The notes: a model not told the origin generated them from the sequence alone. A DNA stretch of 64,000 nucleotides from Peronospora farinosa (GCA_947646735.1 CANTFK010000189.1:124001-188000); one strand, 5' to 3'; positions 11,068 to 21,194 are shown, counted from the first letter of the stretch. Program-made: numbers and translations.

Positions 11068-12163
11068 TATTGTGAGGCCCCGAATGCCGAGGGCCCAGGG
11101 TACAGGGTACAATTTCCAGGGCCCAGGGTACAGGGTACCGGGGCCCAAGGTCCATGGTACAAGGTCCAGGGTACAGGGTACAGGGCCCAGGGTACAGGGC
11201 TCAGGGTACAGGGTACAAGGACGAGGGTACAGGGTACAGGGTACAGGGCTCAGGGTACAGGGTACAAGGACGAGGGTACAGGGCCCAGGGTACAGGGCCC
11301 AGGGTACAAGGCCCAGGGTACAGGGCCCGAAGATGCAGAAACGGTACATGGAACCCCGAAGGGTACAGAAAGTACAGATACTAAGGAGCCAGTTCCTTCT
11401 CCAAGAGTCGACGCGTGGCGCTACCAGAGCAAAGGGTTAGAGTTAGGCAAGAAAAAGCATACAAAGTATACGATAAATAAACACACTCGAATTTGCATTA
11501 CACGTGGCAGATCCAAGCGCTTCCTTCAAGCTTCTCCGTCACCTCACCTATTCCGGGCGGGATACCCTTTGGCCCACCGACGTCAGGTGAGGTGACGGCT
11601 CAAGCAACGAAAGTTGAACCTCAGGATAGTTGGCGTGAGGTGTCAAGTTAGTGTCAAGACTCAAGTGCGAGCTTGTTTCGATCTACACACCTGTTCCGGG
11701 GAAGGGATTTATTTTGGCCCCCCCGTTGAAGACAGACGTGTGGTAAGATTCAAGCTCGAACGAACCCCAGGAAGTATTTTGGCCTGTGGGTTCGTACCCA
11801 TTCCACGACCCGCTATAGGAAGCGGTTTCCCTACGGGGAACAATAGAGAGGGGTCGAAAGACCAAGAAACCGTTAGTCACCGAAGGGGTAGGTGCACTGC
11901 TCTCGACCCAGTCGATTGAGCCCAAGAAACCCTGGGCCCGAGTGAAGCATATCCACTCTTGGCCCCTAAGTCCCTCCATACAAGGACCAAGTCTAAGTCT
12001 TCTGCGTCTAACGAGGAGCAAGACCAGCCAAGCCGACGGGTACACAAGGTGAGACATAAGGTTGACGCGACACGATATCGGGGTACCCCCTCCGTAAGTC
12101 GGCAGTCCGGCGCTGTGTGTGTTTGTGGTTCTCTCACGTCTTTTGAGAATCCACTTCACCACA
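11068..12163 (+). repeat. Element A 3' LTR (left edge unresolved)
   Basis: Aligns with 2488-3299 from the minisatellite onward and ends CACTTCACCACA at 12163. The expected start TGTGGTGAAGTG is absent; a purine-rich tract (AGTAGTGGGGAGAG, 10942-10955) marks a possible polypurine tract, and 10956-11087 does not resemble the first 180 bp of the 5' LTR. The LTR start is therefore deleted or replaced. It includes about 155 bp (11665-11820) missing from the 5' LTR and a longer minisatellite (11088-11332). Confidence 0.65.
11088..11332 (+). repeat. GGGTACA/CCCAGG minisatellite in the 3' LTR
   Basis: About 245 bp of variable units (GGGTACA, GGGCCCA, AGGACGA blocks), including near-perfect higher-order repeats of about 48 bp around 11200-11290. 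It is about twice as long as the matching array at 2488-2602. Confidence 0.85.
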
Positions 12164-12425
12164 GGTGCATCGTCGTAAAGAACGGCGTACGCCCTGATCC
12201 AGAGAAGACAAAGGCGATTTTCGACTGGTCAGTGCCAGTCGATGTCTAATGTTTAAGTAAATTCCTTGGACTAGCGGAGTACTTGCATAAGTACTCATGC
12301 AACTACGCAGAGATGACAATACCTCTTTCTTGTTTACTCAAGAAGAATGTAAAGTGTAATTGGAACGCTAACTGTTAGCGTTCTTTGAACGTATCAAGCA
12401 AAACTTGATGCATCGCCGGTATGTC
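12164..12425 (+). pseudogene. Element B, right part: RT C-terminal fragment
   Basis: Resumes the RT interrupted at 2308: GCIVVKNGVRPDPEKTKAIF, DWSVPVDV, then after a stop FLGLAEYLHKYSCNYAEMT and LSCLLKKNVKCNW. It matches the element 3 segment at 25670-25870 on the other strand. Similarity fades near 12425 with no RNase H. The join with element A lacks a target duplication. Confidence 0.7.
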
Positions 12426-13679
12426 TGACGTATAGGCGCACGCGGACTATATATATTAATTTAAATTACATGAAAAGGACGGATTTATGGTGTGTCAAAC
12501 AGCTTTCTTATAACTTTTTTAGCCTGGGAAGATGCTTAACCCTTTTATAGAGATCTGCTTGCGTTAATATGCAAAACTTCGCGAAGTTAAGTAAAGATTG
12601 TCTACACATTTAGCCAAACCGAATGCCCAAAAATAATCGCAGCGCCAACTTTACGCCTTCTTCGCGTCTACTACCACTGTGTTCTAAAATTATTATAAAC
12701 CGTCGGACGCACAAACGCAGGTAATTAACAACATCTACCAGCAGGCCATCGACAAAGAGCTTATAAACTTGCGATATGATGTACAATCAAAGCTAGTGAA
12801 TCCACACGTGAGAAAAGCGAAAATGTATCTATATGCGGAAGCACCGGCAACGACTGCTGCGCGACTGCGTTATTGTAAGAACATTTTGTAGTCAAACATG
12901 TTTAATATGTAAGCCTATCAGTTTCAAGAGCCTTTTGGGCTGGCCTAGTTCTTCTCAAGGCACTTGCGGTGTATATGCTGGAATCGACATACGTGTGAAA
13001 CGTCGACGGGATTCGCGCGGCACACGCTCATCAATATTTGTATTTAACTTCTACTATGATTAGTGGAGATGTGCATGATCAGATGTGGTCACGGTCCTTG
13101 ATGACGATCAAGTCAGTAATGTATCGGAAGGCTGCTATAATCATAAAGTCATTCTCCTGATGTTGGTGCTCAATCATGCAAAGGGTCACTACTACGGTGT
13201 CTAGTATGAGCGACACTTCCAGAACTACCCCGCGTTGCCCGGACCAGACATGAGGGCCAGATTGGATACGGTACATTAGCAAGTACGTTCTCCGATTCTC
13301 AATGCGAGTTACTATAATAAGAGATCACTAGTGGAAACTGCACATGAGAAAAAATCCCGTATCTTGGATGAGTTGGGGCTCGATGTCTACGCTACTACAC
13401 GGGGATCGCTGGAGGTAAAGACGACATACCAGTGGAACGATACGTCTTGAGGTGCGAACATCACTTCACACTATAGTTTATTACGCAAATACATGACGCT
13501 ATTTATTAATACCAGCTATCTATTTCAGACAGATGCATTGTACAATGGCTACGCATACTAAACCTGGCGGCGTTTCAAGACTGGACAAGGACACATAAAA
13601 AAAATTGTCTTACTGAACAAGCATTGCTGGAAAGAGGCATGGCTCGAATATATTAAGTGAATACTAAAACATTTAATTG
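12426..13679. other. Unassigned AT-rich spacer
   Basis: About 1.25 kb with only short open frames on either strand (the longest is about 76 codons, 12833-13063) and no recognisable domain, LTR edge or tRNA. It is continuous with 21801-22206 once element 1 is removed, because element 1 inserted at CGCTT. The pre-insertion locus also shows no clear gene. Confidence 0.5.
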
Positions 13680-13684
13680 CGCTT
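13680..13684. repeat. Target site duplication of element 1
   Basis: CGCTT immediately left of the left LTR is repeated at 21796-21800 right of the right LTR. A 5-bp duplication is normal for Ty3/Gypsy integrases. Confidence 0.9.
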
Positions 13685-14284
13685 TGTAGACGGGCACTTC
13701 TACGAAGTTGCCTCGTGCTACTAGCACACACCTTATGCACAAGCGAGGAAGCGGTTTGACCGTCTTACCTTCGCGTGCGAGGGTGGTTAGGAGGTTGGTC
13801 GACTGCTTAAGCAGTCGTACCACCAGTTGCCTCTCGCTTAAGCGAGAGTGCAACGAACTTCTTAACAAGAAGGCACCGACGCCACGCAGAAGCTTTTCAG
13901 CTTCTCGTGCGTGGTGCGTATGTTTAAGCAAATTCAAGACTGAGCTATATTTAATTAATTATAACTAAATATGTACTTAACTACTGACTGGCTATATATA
14001 TATAGAGAGAGATCGAATACGCGACTCTTTAGAAGCGTATCCTGTCGCATGATCTTAAATCTAGATTTGAGATCGCAACTGACGTCCTTCTGGACGTCGC
14101 GATGCCTAGCTTCAACTAGCGTCATCCCTTCTCATGTGAATCCATCAATGGATATCACATTCACGAGGTGGATCACATTTGTGTATCGCACCCAAGTGAC
14201 AGGTCAAAAGTAATCATGGATACTTTTAGACCAAACATTAAGTATATTACTTAATTTTTACGTGTAACTAGGTACCCTGTTACA
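13685..14284 (-). repeat. Element 1 3' LTR
   Basis: Starts TGTAGACGGG and ends CTGTTACA on the plus strand. It is packed with perfect inverted repeats: CGACTGCTTAAGCAGTCG (13800-13817), CTCTCGCTTAAGCGAGAG (13831-13848), CTTCTT/AAGAAG (13858-13872), CCACGCA/TGCGTGG enclosing GAAGCT/AGCTTC (13882-13914) and GACGTCC/GGACGTC (14081-14098). The other LTR keeps all of these. This LTR is also the likely promoter region for the plus-strand gene at 14390. Confidence 0.95.
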
Positions 14285-14298
14285 CCATCCCCCGTTTT
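14285..14298 (-). promoter_or_regulatory. Element 1 polypurine tract
   Basis: On the minus strand AAAACGGGGGATGG abuts the LTR start TGTAACAGGG. This is the normal position and composition of the plus-strand primer of LTR retrotransposons, and it fixes the direction of the element. Confidence 0.8.
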
Positions 14299-14389
14299 AG
14301 AACGATGTTTACATTTTGTAAAACATCGCCTAGGAGACAGAGAGACTACGAGCCGTTATAAACGCGCCGCTTTAGTCTACTCAATTCTC

Positions 14390-15646
14390 ATGCCACCTAA
14401 ACGTGGTAAGGCTGATGGGTCGCCTGCAAAGGCACCCATGCAGTCCAGCACTAAGCGCACGCGCCGCGATTTATCGCAGCCGTCGCAAAGTGCGTCAGGC
14501 ACTGGGGTGAATCTTTCATCTCACTGTAATGTGGATGAAGATCCATCTTTCATTGTAGACTACAATGAGACCACACCACTGCCATCACCCCAAAGTGGCG
14601 ATGAGCATAGTGCATTGATGGGACATATGTCCCCATCATTTGAGGCATCCGTCCTTGAGGAAGCATCTATGCTTCCTACTAGCGAAGGTAAAACCCCGTC
14701 GTCTGCGCCTACGAGCGCAGCGACTAAGACTGAGCACGCTACTTCGAAAGGAGTAGTCGCGACTCAGTCAGATGTAACTTCTCAAGCTGATGTCTTGACA
14801 ATCCATAATGGAGAGTCAGACTCAGGTGAGTGTGAGCTTAAAGCTCCACCAAGTACACCTTCGGCCTCACTAGCCCGCCGTCGCGAGGGCAGCTACGTGA
14901 GTGGTGGCTTGCCAACAATGCCACCTCCATCCGAGTGGATAAACTCGAAGGCGTCGAGTGCAGCGCTTTTGCAGCGTGCAACTATTGACGCTCAAAAGTT
15001 TTATAGCGTCTTTCCGTTGTGGAAAAAGCAGAGCAAAGCACTTGGTCGTGCTTTCCCAATTCCTGTCGTGCTGCGTTCTAACGAAACAGCCGACGAATAT
15101 GAAGCTGAACTTCGGCGCCGTGTAACGTTGCATGAAGATGCAACGAAACAGCGGTCGCAGCGAATCAGCTTCGCCATGAAGCGTGCGCATGAAATCTTGG
15201 GTGGTAAGCGACCCCCAATTAATTCTCACCACGCTTCTGCTGATAGTCCTTCCGGACCTAGCAGAAAGAAGACAGCTGGTGCTGCTTCACATAAGCAGCC
15301 ACCAGCCCAGGCACGTCGACGCGCAAAGCGTCCACAGGATCCCACGAGTCAAAGCTCGTTGGGTAACCCTTCCACTGGACCAGGATTTGAAGCTTTCGCT
15401 TCACAAACCGGTGTGCCAACAGCCTTCCAACAAGGAAGCACATGTTCCCTTCCGCGTCCACCAACACAGGTGGCGCCCGATAGGAGTGGCGATTACGCCC
15501 ACCTACTCGCGGCTGCCTACCCTGCTGCTGTTCAGTCGCAGGCTGAGTCCGCTGCGCTGAAGAGGCAGGTGACAGATCTCGAGTCAAGTCTCGCGACTGA
15601 ACTAGGATTTGCGCGATGTGAGGGCGAGATACCATCAGGGGTATGA
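14390..15646 (+). CDS. Antisense accessory gene of element 1 (418 aa)
   Basis: A complete ATG-to-stop frame on the strand opposite to gag-pol, starting 105 bp from the LTR edge and ending inside pol. I do not recognise a family. Visible parts: N-terminal basic cluster (KRTRRD, residues 22-27); Ser/Thr/Pro-rich, low-complexity residues 30-185; a probably folded, helix-rich block (about 186-275: SEWINSKASSAALLQRATID, FPIPVVLRSNETADEYE, then Arg/Lys-rich helices); a bipartite basic stretch (RKKTAGAASHKQPPAQARRR, 292-311) that could be a nuclear signal; a Pro/Gln-rich linker; and a C-terminal coiled-coil-like helix (about 366-406, SAALKRQVTDLESSLATEL). The last 390 bp are antisense to the chromodomain and integrase linker. 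A 418-codon frame free of stops, next to sense genes with at least six breaks, argues that it is a real gene. Elements 2 and 3 have counterparts at the same place. Function unknown. Confidence 0.75.
   Translation: MPPKRGKADGSPAKAPMQSSTKRTRRDLSQPSQSASGTGVNLSSHCNVDEDPSFIVDYNETTPLPSPQSGDEHSALMGHMSPSFEASVLEEASMLPTSEGKTPSSAPTSAATKTEHATSKGVVATQSDVTSQADVLTIHNGESDSGECELKAPPSTPSASLARRREGSYVSGGLPTMPPPSEWINSKASSAALLQRATIDAQKFYSVFPLWKKQSKALGRAFPIPVVLRSNETADEYEAELRRRVTLHEDATKQRSQRISFAMKRAHEILGGKRPPINSHHASADSPSGPSRKKTAGAASHKQPPAQARRRAKRPQDPTSQSSLGNPSTGPGFEAFASQTGVPTAFQQGSTCSLPRPPTQVAPDRSGDYAHLLAAAYPAAVQSQAESAALKRQVTDLESSLATELGFARCEGEIPSGV
15258..15635 (-). pseudogene. Element 1 chromodomain segment
   Basis: Residues about 56-118 of this minus-strand frame read PPVLVDAEGNMCFLVGRLL, KRKLQILVQWKGYPTSFDSW and LRVDVPGLVAAYV, a clear chromodomain. 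It lies in another frame from the integrase C-terminus (15532-15963), so a frame break separates them. The whole segment is antisense to the 418-aa gene at 14390-15646. Confidence 0.75.
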
Positions 15647-16829
15647 CCGCCTGAAGACCCGTTTGGACATCTTAGAGCGACTGGTGATGAGAGACCCGCG
15701 CCAAGCGCGGAGTCCTCCTCGATCGCCGAGTCCTCTATCGCCTCGTTCGTATACGGGAAGCCTCTCGGCTTCCTCGTCGCCTGATAGGTCGCGACGCTCG
15801 ACTCACAGTCGACATCACCATCGGTCTCGTTAGACCGATGTGTACATGTGATCTCTTTTGGATCCACATACCGTTTCAGACGACCCACGTAAAATACGGG
15901 GTGCGTCTTAATATACGGTGGGAGAGTGAGCCTATAATTTAGGTCTCCAACTTCTTCAACCACTGTAAAGGGCCCAATGAATCGGGGCGATAGTTTAGTA
16001 GTACCACCAGGTAGTACATAAATTGCATGTTTAGGTAGGGTAGCAGTACTTTGTCCCCCACACTAAAGTGTTCATTGTTTTTGCGACCATGTTGGTCTGC
16101 ATATTGTTTTTGCTTGTCCTGTGCGCTTGCCATCGCGTCACGGACTTTACGTGTGATGGCTAATCGCTCATCCACAAAGCGCTGAGCTTCGCTCACGCTT
16201 TTAGCATCCAGCTCGCCTATGACGCCTCCAAGAGGTCGTTCATGGGTCGACGCTGTTGATAACACTATAGTGTCATCATCAAGGAGCACTGGCATTTCTT
16301 GCCGTGTCTCCTCTGTGACACCTATAGGTGACGTGATCACTGCTAAATGAGCAGTGTCACTAGGGCAACCTTGGCCCTTTTTGGTATTCGCACAGAGCGA
16401 AGTGAGGGGCCCTCCCCCACTAAGACTCGGGTTGCGTACAAACGAGACTGGCGTTCGAGGATGACGCAGTCCATTAATGTAAAACGGTGTTTCATCCGTA
16501 CTGGCGTGAACACTGTTATTAATAGCGAGCTCCACTAATGGCAATTGCTTGCTCCATTCTTTGGGAGTCGCTACTGTGCGCAACACATCCGCCACAACTT
16601 GATTGGCCCTTTCTGTTTGGCCATAGGTCTGGGGATGATCAGCGGTTGACATGTGGAGCTTGCTTCCCAGCAGCTCAAACACATGTCGCCAAAACCCCGA
16701 CGTAAAACGCGGATCCCGGTCCGATGCTATGGACTCGGGCATCCCGTGTAGTCGATACACGTGATCCAGAAACAAGAGGGCAGCCTCTTTTCCTGAGATC
16801 TTGGTGCTACATGGTGCCAAATGCACCAT
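15532..16829 (-). pseudogene. Element 1 integrase core and C-terminus (broken)
   Basis: Two minus-strand frames. 15939-16829 holds the core: LFLDHVYRLHGMPESIASDR (second catalytic Asp in SDRDPRF), STADHPQTYGQTERANQVV (catalytic Glu) and PLVELAINNSVHASTDETPF. 15532-15963 continues with VEEVGDLNYRLTLPP and YIKTHPVFYVGRLKRYV, the C-terminal SH3-like module. A frame break near 15950 separates them. The first catalytic Asp is in the neighbouring frame at 16807-17616. Confidence 0.8.
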
Positions 16830-17616
16830 CTTGCTCAGTTTTGTCTACAAAGACGACGAGCCCCATCCTGCCTTTATGGTCAGGCGGTACGCCAAACATG
16901 AAGTCCAAAGTGACCGACTTCCAACATTCATTTGGAATCGGCAGTGGCTTCAGTGGCGCACTGTTCGAAGGTACAGGCTTTATGCGCTGACACTCTTCGC
17001 AAGAGCGAATATAGTTGTCCACCCACCGATATAGGTGGGGCCACCAAAATTCCTCTGACACTCGTAAGAATGTCTTTTCACGGCCCAGATGCCCACTAGA
17101 TGGCGCATCATGGCACTCGTGAAGTATCATCAGCTTGAGATCTGTGTCATGAGGGATATAGATTCTCAAGGGATCACAACGTGACATTTGATGCCATAAC
17201 AGGCCATCACTGTAACTAAAGCGATTTAGTGTCGCTTTGAGGTGCGACGGAAGGGTAACCTTGCGTCCACCAAAATGATCCAACAGCAGGCGACAATGTT
17301 CGTCCTGACTGTAACACTCCTTGATATCGGAGGCCATTGAGCTCGTCAGATGATAGGCCTTCATGGCTGCCAATGTGGACGACTCAACTTGTGCTTTCGC
17401 ACGAGACACACTATCCTGGTGTCTTGCCTCGAAGTCTGGTCTGCGCGATAACACGTCAGCCAAGACATTCGACTTACCCGGCTTATATTCCACTTTGAGA
17501 TTAAATTCAGATAAGAATGTTAGCCATCTTGCCATTATCGGCGAGAGGTGCGGTGAATTTATAGAGGTCCGCAGTGATGCGTGATCCGTATAAACCACAA
17601 AAGGTTCGGTGCCCAA
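16807..17616 (-). pseudogene. Element 1 RNase H end and integrase zinc finger
   Basis: A 269-codon frame: [20 protein letters not shown] and VEYKPGKSNVLADVLSRRPD (end of RNase H), the HHCC zinc-binding domain (LHECHDAPSSGHLGREKT and RSCEECQRIKP) and the start of the integrase core with the first catalytic Asp (SVTLDFMFGVPPDHKGR). The zinc ligands are intact. The next frame starts near 16829. Confidence 0.8.
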
Positions 17617-17729
17617 GAGGTGAACGCAAAACTTTACAAGAGCATACTCAATTGAAGTAGCTCCTTATCATGCACAGGGTCATTCAGCTCTGCCGCTTAT
17701 AAAAGCCTAGACGGATACGAAATGACACG

Positions 17730-18777
17730 TTAAACGCCGTTGTCATCCTTTTGCATGAGCGCGCTGCCGATTGCGAAATTGCTTGCATCGCAGACGACGC
17801 TAAAGGGCTTATCCGCGTCTGGAAATGCCAAGACCGGTGCTTCTACAAGAGATTGCTTCACTGAAGTGAACGCATCTTCTTGTTCCTTTGACCAAGTCCA
17901 TTCTGTATCCTTTTTTCTAAAGGTCAGAGAATGGCTTGGTCTGCTCCGCATAATTCTTGCTGTACTTATGCAAATCTTTAGCGAGTCCAAGGAATTGGCG
18001 CAGATCCTTCACATTACGTGGGACTGGCCATTCCTTTACAGCCTTTACCTTTTCTGCGTCTGCTCGTTTGCCGTGTGCACCAACAATGCAGCCCAGTACA
18101 GGTATCTCGGGGACCCTTATTACGCACTTTTGCAAGTTCACGTATAATTGGGCGTCACCCAGAGTCTGCAAAACAGCGTCTAAATGACGCTTGTGCGACT
18201 CTATCGCGCTCAGACCGTCCTCCGCCCTACTATGCACGAATACATCATCAAAGTAATGGGGCGCGTAGGCACGGTGCTGACGCATCACGTGAGCCACTAC
18301 TCGGTTGAATGTTGCTGGAGCATTTTTCAACCCTTGTGGCATCACAAGCCACTCCCACAGCATACCGCTTGGGGTGCTTAGTGCCGTTTTGGCTACATCA
18401 ATATCTCTCATGAGAACTTGATAGTAGCCATCCTTCAGATCCAACGCGGAAAAGAAAGTTGACTTTCCCATGGAATTCAACAAGACACCTTTCCGCGGGA
18501 TCGGCGTTTGAGCTGGAATGGTGGCCGTGTTCAACTTATTATAAGCATGAACCACGCGCCATCCACCCGTGGCTTTACGCACACAGAAGGTCGGGCTGCA
18601 GTGCGGCGACTTGCTCTCACGTACATTACCCGCCTTGGCTCGCTTGGTGAAGAACTTAGCGATGTAATCGACTTGTTCCTTCGGCAACGTCCATTGCCAG
18701 GTCACACAATACTTGGTGCCAGGAGTCAGGTCAATTTCGTGGCTGGTGCTCCTATCGGCCGGTAGGCGGCTCGGCAC
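17730..18777 (-). pseudogene. Element 1 reverse transcriptase and RNase H start (broken)
   Basis: Two overlapping minus-strand frames. 17917-18777 (286 codons) is [57 protein letters not shown] (catalytic Asp), [16 protein letters not shown] and APHYFDDVFVHSRA (catalytic YFDD). 17730-17990 continues with VEAPVLAFPDADKPFSVVCD, the first RNase H Asp. The joint near 17950 is a frame break, and further pieces of RNase H (17620-17730) are also shifted. Confidence 0.85.
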
Positions 18778-20011
18778 TTCTGCGGAAACAAATCACGGTG
18801 TTTCCACAGAACATCATAGAACGGGCTGTCCTTCAAGGCATCCCAGCCTTGAGCAGCGAACCGTTTCTTTTTGTCGGTCTCCAAGACGCTCTCATCCATT
18901 GTAGATGAAAAGCAACAGTCCACCACGTTCTCTTCTGGAACTGGTGCGACTATCTCGTGGATCTTTCCTTCCTTTAGTTCGGACAGGAACAGATCCCACG
19001 TCATCTCAAAGAGATTTACTATCTCCTCGGCAGATGCCAAGACACTTTGGAGCACCTCAACTGAGGATGCCTCCGGCACTTTGTCTTCGACGGCCTCGAA
19101 AAACTCGTTCGTAGGTCCGTCCTCTTGGACCGAGACTGATCCAAGGGTCACTCGTTTCGACGTGCCTTTGGTCGTCTTAATACGTCTGGTGCTCGTTCTT
19201 CGAGTCACCACGACCTTTGACCTGGAAGAAGGTGTCGTTGCTATCTCAGCTAACGCACTCCTTCCAACCGCACCATGCTTATGGTTCTGTGCCGGTTCTT
19301 GTGGCGCTTGACTTCCTGTCAGCCCACCATCAACTGCCACAGGCTCTCGGCTTTTTGCAGGACTATTGGACGCACGACTACCTGTCATCGCCCCATTCAC
19401 TACATTAGTCTCCTCGAGCTGAATAGGAATATGTTTCATCGGACTTGCTGTCAAGACACTTCCAACTACACCACTCCTTTCGATTTGGGTAGTACCTAAT
19501 GCCGATTGACATACCGTCATCGCACCCTCGACTGTGTTGGACACAGCATCAGTCACATAAGCCTCTCGCAAGAGCACATCCTTTCCGATATCCTGCGTAG
19601 AGTTAGCGACTGTGCATGTACGCCAGTCTATCCATGGTTGGTGTTTAGCCGACCAAGGCATGCCTAGGATGAGGTCATACGGACTCTCCATGTCTAGCAC
19701 TGTTAACTCTCTTTACAAGAGAAGTCACTGAAACTGAAGGCGAGTTCAACTTGAACTCCCTCCGATTTAACGAGCGCGCCGTTCGCTAAACGAACGATCA
19801 CCTCTTCTCGTTTGTCATCTCGGCAAAGCGACTCAGAACTCGCCAGACTCCTTTTCAGAGCCGCGAATTTCACAAAGTTTTGTGATGCACCCGAATCCAC
19901 GAGAAGAGTTATCACTTGGTCATAGCCTCGTACTCGAGCGCTATAGACCAAAAGGGTTGAGGTCCGACCTTTCGGAACCTCAGGGACTATGCTACCCATT
20001 TGTTCGATCAC
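18726..20011 (-). pseudogene. Element 1 protease and protease-RT linker (broken)
   Basis: 19703-20011 contains the retropepsin active site (ITLLVDSGASQNFVKFAAL). After a one-base break near 19700-19715, 18726-19700 continues with VLDMESPYDLILGMPWSAKH and DWRTC, the second half of the fold, then a long Ser/Thr/Glu-rich linker into RT. The Asp-Ser-Gly triplet is intact. The enzyme would process Gag and Pol; here it is interrupted. Confidence 0.8.
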
Positions 20012-20061
20012 TCTGAACTTAGGGGTAGCTTCAGAGTCCTCGACAGTAGTGCATCCCGCTC

Positions 20062-21135
20062 CTAATGCGCTCCCGCATTTCCCGACCCATCTTGGGCAGG
20101 TGCTGAACCCGTGCGACGTGCACGGTTCTTCGAACCACCCTTCGGGTTGGGCGACCTTTTGCTGGCTGCCTTAGCACCAGCAGCTACTTTGGCATAGCAG
20201 CGAGCCATAATATGGTCTCGCTTGCCGTACTTGTAGCAGATCACATCTGCATTGCCTAACTCTATAGATGTGGCATCAGACCTTTCGGCCGACGGCCTGT
20301 AATAGGCTGTCGCCGAGGCGCTGTTGTAGGATTGCTCCTCAACTAAGGTAATGTCGATTGTCTCCTTCATCGTCGCTGGCACCTTTCTGAAAAGGGCCTG
20401 ACGCGATGGGCCGTGCCTAAGGCCATTCATGAACGTGGCCACCTTGATACGTTCCGGTATCGGACCCACATTAATGGACGCCGACAGCGAACGCATCTCC
20501 TGCACAAATTCTTTCAGAGAGCGTTTCGCCTGTCGTGCTCCAAAGAAGCGCGCCATAAGCAACACTTCGTTGTTAGGCAGCTGATACATGGCGCGAATCT
20601 TTGTTTTAAAGATCGCCCATGATGGAAATGCATCAGCATTAGCCATCAGCGCAGAGTATGCCCACTCTGACGCTTTGCCACGCAAGTTGGACATGGCATA
20701 CGACACTATTCTGGTGTCGTCTTCGATGAGCTGCGCCACTCCACATTGCTCAACTGCTAATAGCCAGTAAACAATTGTGTGAGGGCTAGTTCCATCGAAC
20801 TTCGGAGGGTCCATCCGAATGGGCCTCGGTTGATTAGGCCGGGCAGAAAGCGTCTCAACAGTTCTGTTGAGCACATCATTATGTGCCTGCTTAAGCCTAA
20901 GCTCATCCTGAGTCTTATTGATGGACTCAGCCGTGCCTTGGCTGTTTGCCTCGGACGCGTTTCTGGGCTGTCCGAGCACAAACGCCTCAAATTGCTCCAA
21001 CTGAGCAACATGTTGCTCAGGAGTACAACCCAAGCGATTGGCCAGGGCTTGTTCACCAAGTCCCTGCGCCATATGCTCTGCCTGCTGCCTTTGGGAGAGG
21101 TGAAGTAAGTATCTCCAGTCCATATTAAGGACCAT
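20062..21135 (-). CDS. gag: Element 1 Gag
   Basis: The longest surviving sense frame of element 1. The most likely start is the ATG at 21135 or the next at 21123 (MDWRYLLHLS); the frame upstream reaches the primer-binding site. An N-terminal helical region rich in Gln and Glu is followed by the Gag core (MDPPKFDGTSPHTIVYWLLA, SNLRGKASEWAYSALMAN, FKTKIRAMYQLPNNEVLLMA, LKEFVQEMRSL) and a Lys/Arg-rich tail. The zinc knuckle is damaged: CYKYGKRDHIMARC has Tyr in place of the second Cys, so RNA packaging would probably be weakened. It ends one frame away from the protease. Confidence 0.75.
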   Translation of the reverse strand: MVLNMDWRYLLHLSQRQQAEHMAQGLGEQALANRLGCTPEQHVAQLEQFEAFVLGQPRNASEANSQGTAESINKTQDELRLKQAHNDVLNRTVETLSARPNQPRPIRMDPPKFDGTSPHTIVYWLLAVEQCGVAQLIEDDTRIVSYAMSNLRGKASEWAYSALMANADAFPSWAIFKTKIRAMYQLPNNEVLLMARFFGARQAKRSLKEFVQEMRSLSASINVGPIPERIKVATFMNGLRHGPSRQALFRKVPATMKETIDITLVEEQSYNSASATAYYRPSAERSDATSIELGNADVICYKYGKRDHIMARCYAKVAAGAKAASKRSPNPKGGSKNRARRTGSAPAQDGSGNAGAH

Positions 21136-21174
21136 CTTAACCACACGCACGCTCAGAGAGACGAGTCGTGGCGA

Positions 21175-21192
21175 GGACTACTAGTGCTACCA
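21175..21192 (-). promoter_or_regulatory. Element 1 primer-binding site
   Basis: On the minus strand TGGTAGCACTAGTAGTCC lies two bases from the 5' LTR (right LTR). The first nine bases are identical to the sites of element 2 (29806-29814) and element 3 (29007-29015), so the three elements use the same or a similar tRNA primer. Confidence 0.75.
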
Positions 21193-21194
21193 AG

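Larger units (their letters stand above)
2309..12163 (+). mobile_element. Element A: Ty3/Gypsy chromodomain retrotransposon with dual RNase H
   Basis: Long direct repeats at 2309-3299 and about 11068-12163 flank one internal region with, in order: PBS, gag with three zinc knuckles, protease-like segment, RT, RNase H, a second RNase H, integrase and a chromodomain. The outer edges form an inverted repeat (TGTGGTGAAGTG at 2309; CACTTCACCACA ending at 12163), as expected for LTR ends. It is inserted in element B. There is no 5-bp target duplication (TTTTA on the left, GGTGC on the right) and about 225 bp of the host element are missing. The two LTRs have clearly diverged and all sense genes except the chromodomain segment are broken, so this is an old, inactive copy. 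Unlike elements 1-3 it has no antisense gene and few stem-loops. Confidence 0.85.

Noticed and set aside
11015..11440. Repeat-protein-like frames in the element A 3' LTR
   Set aside because: Same minisatellite effect as at 2488-2602; no start context or domain.
13800..14100. CRISPR-like array in the element 1 LTR
   Set aside because: The palindromes differ from each other in sequence and spacing; there are no repeated units with unique spacers, and the organism is a eukaryote.
14390..15646. Antisense gene as a bZIP protein like retroviral antisense factors
   Set aside because: The basic patch is separated from the coiled coil by about 55-75 residues, so the contiguous basic-leucine-zipper layout is missing. 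Only the genomic position is similar.
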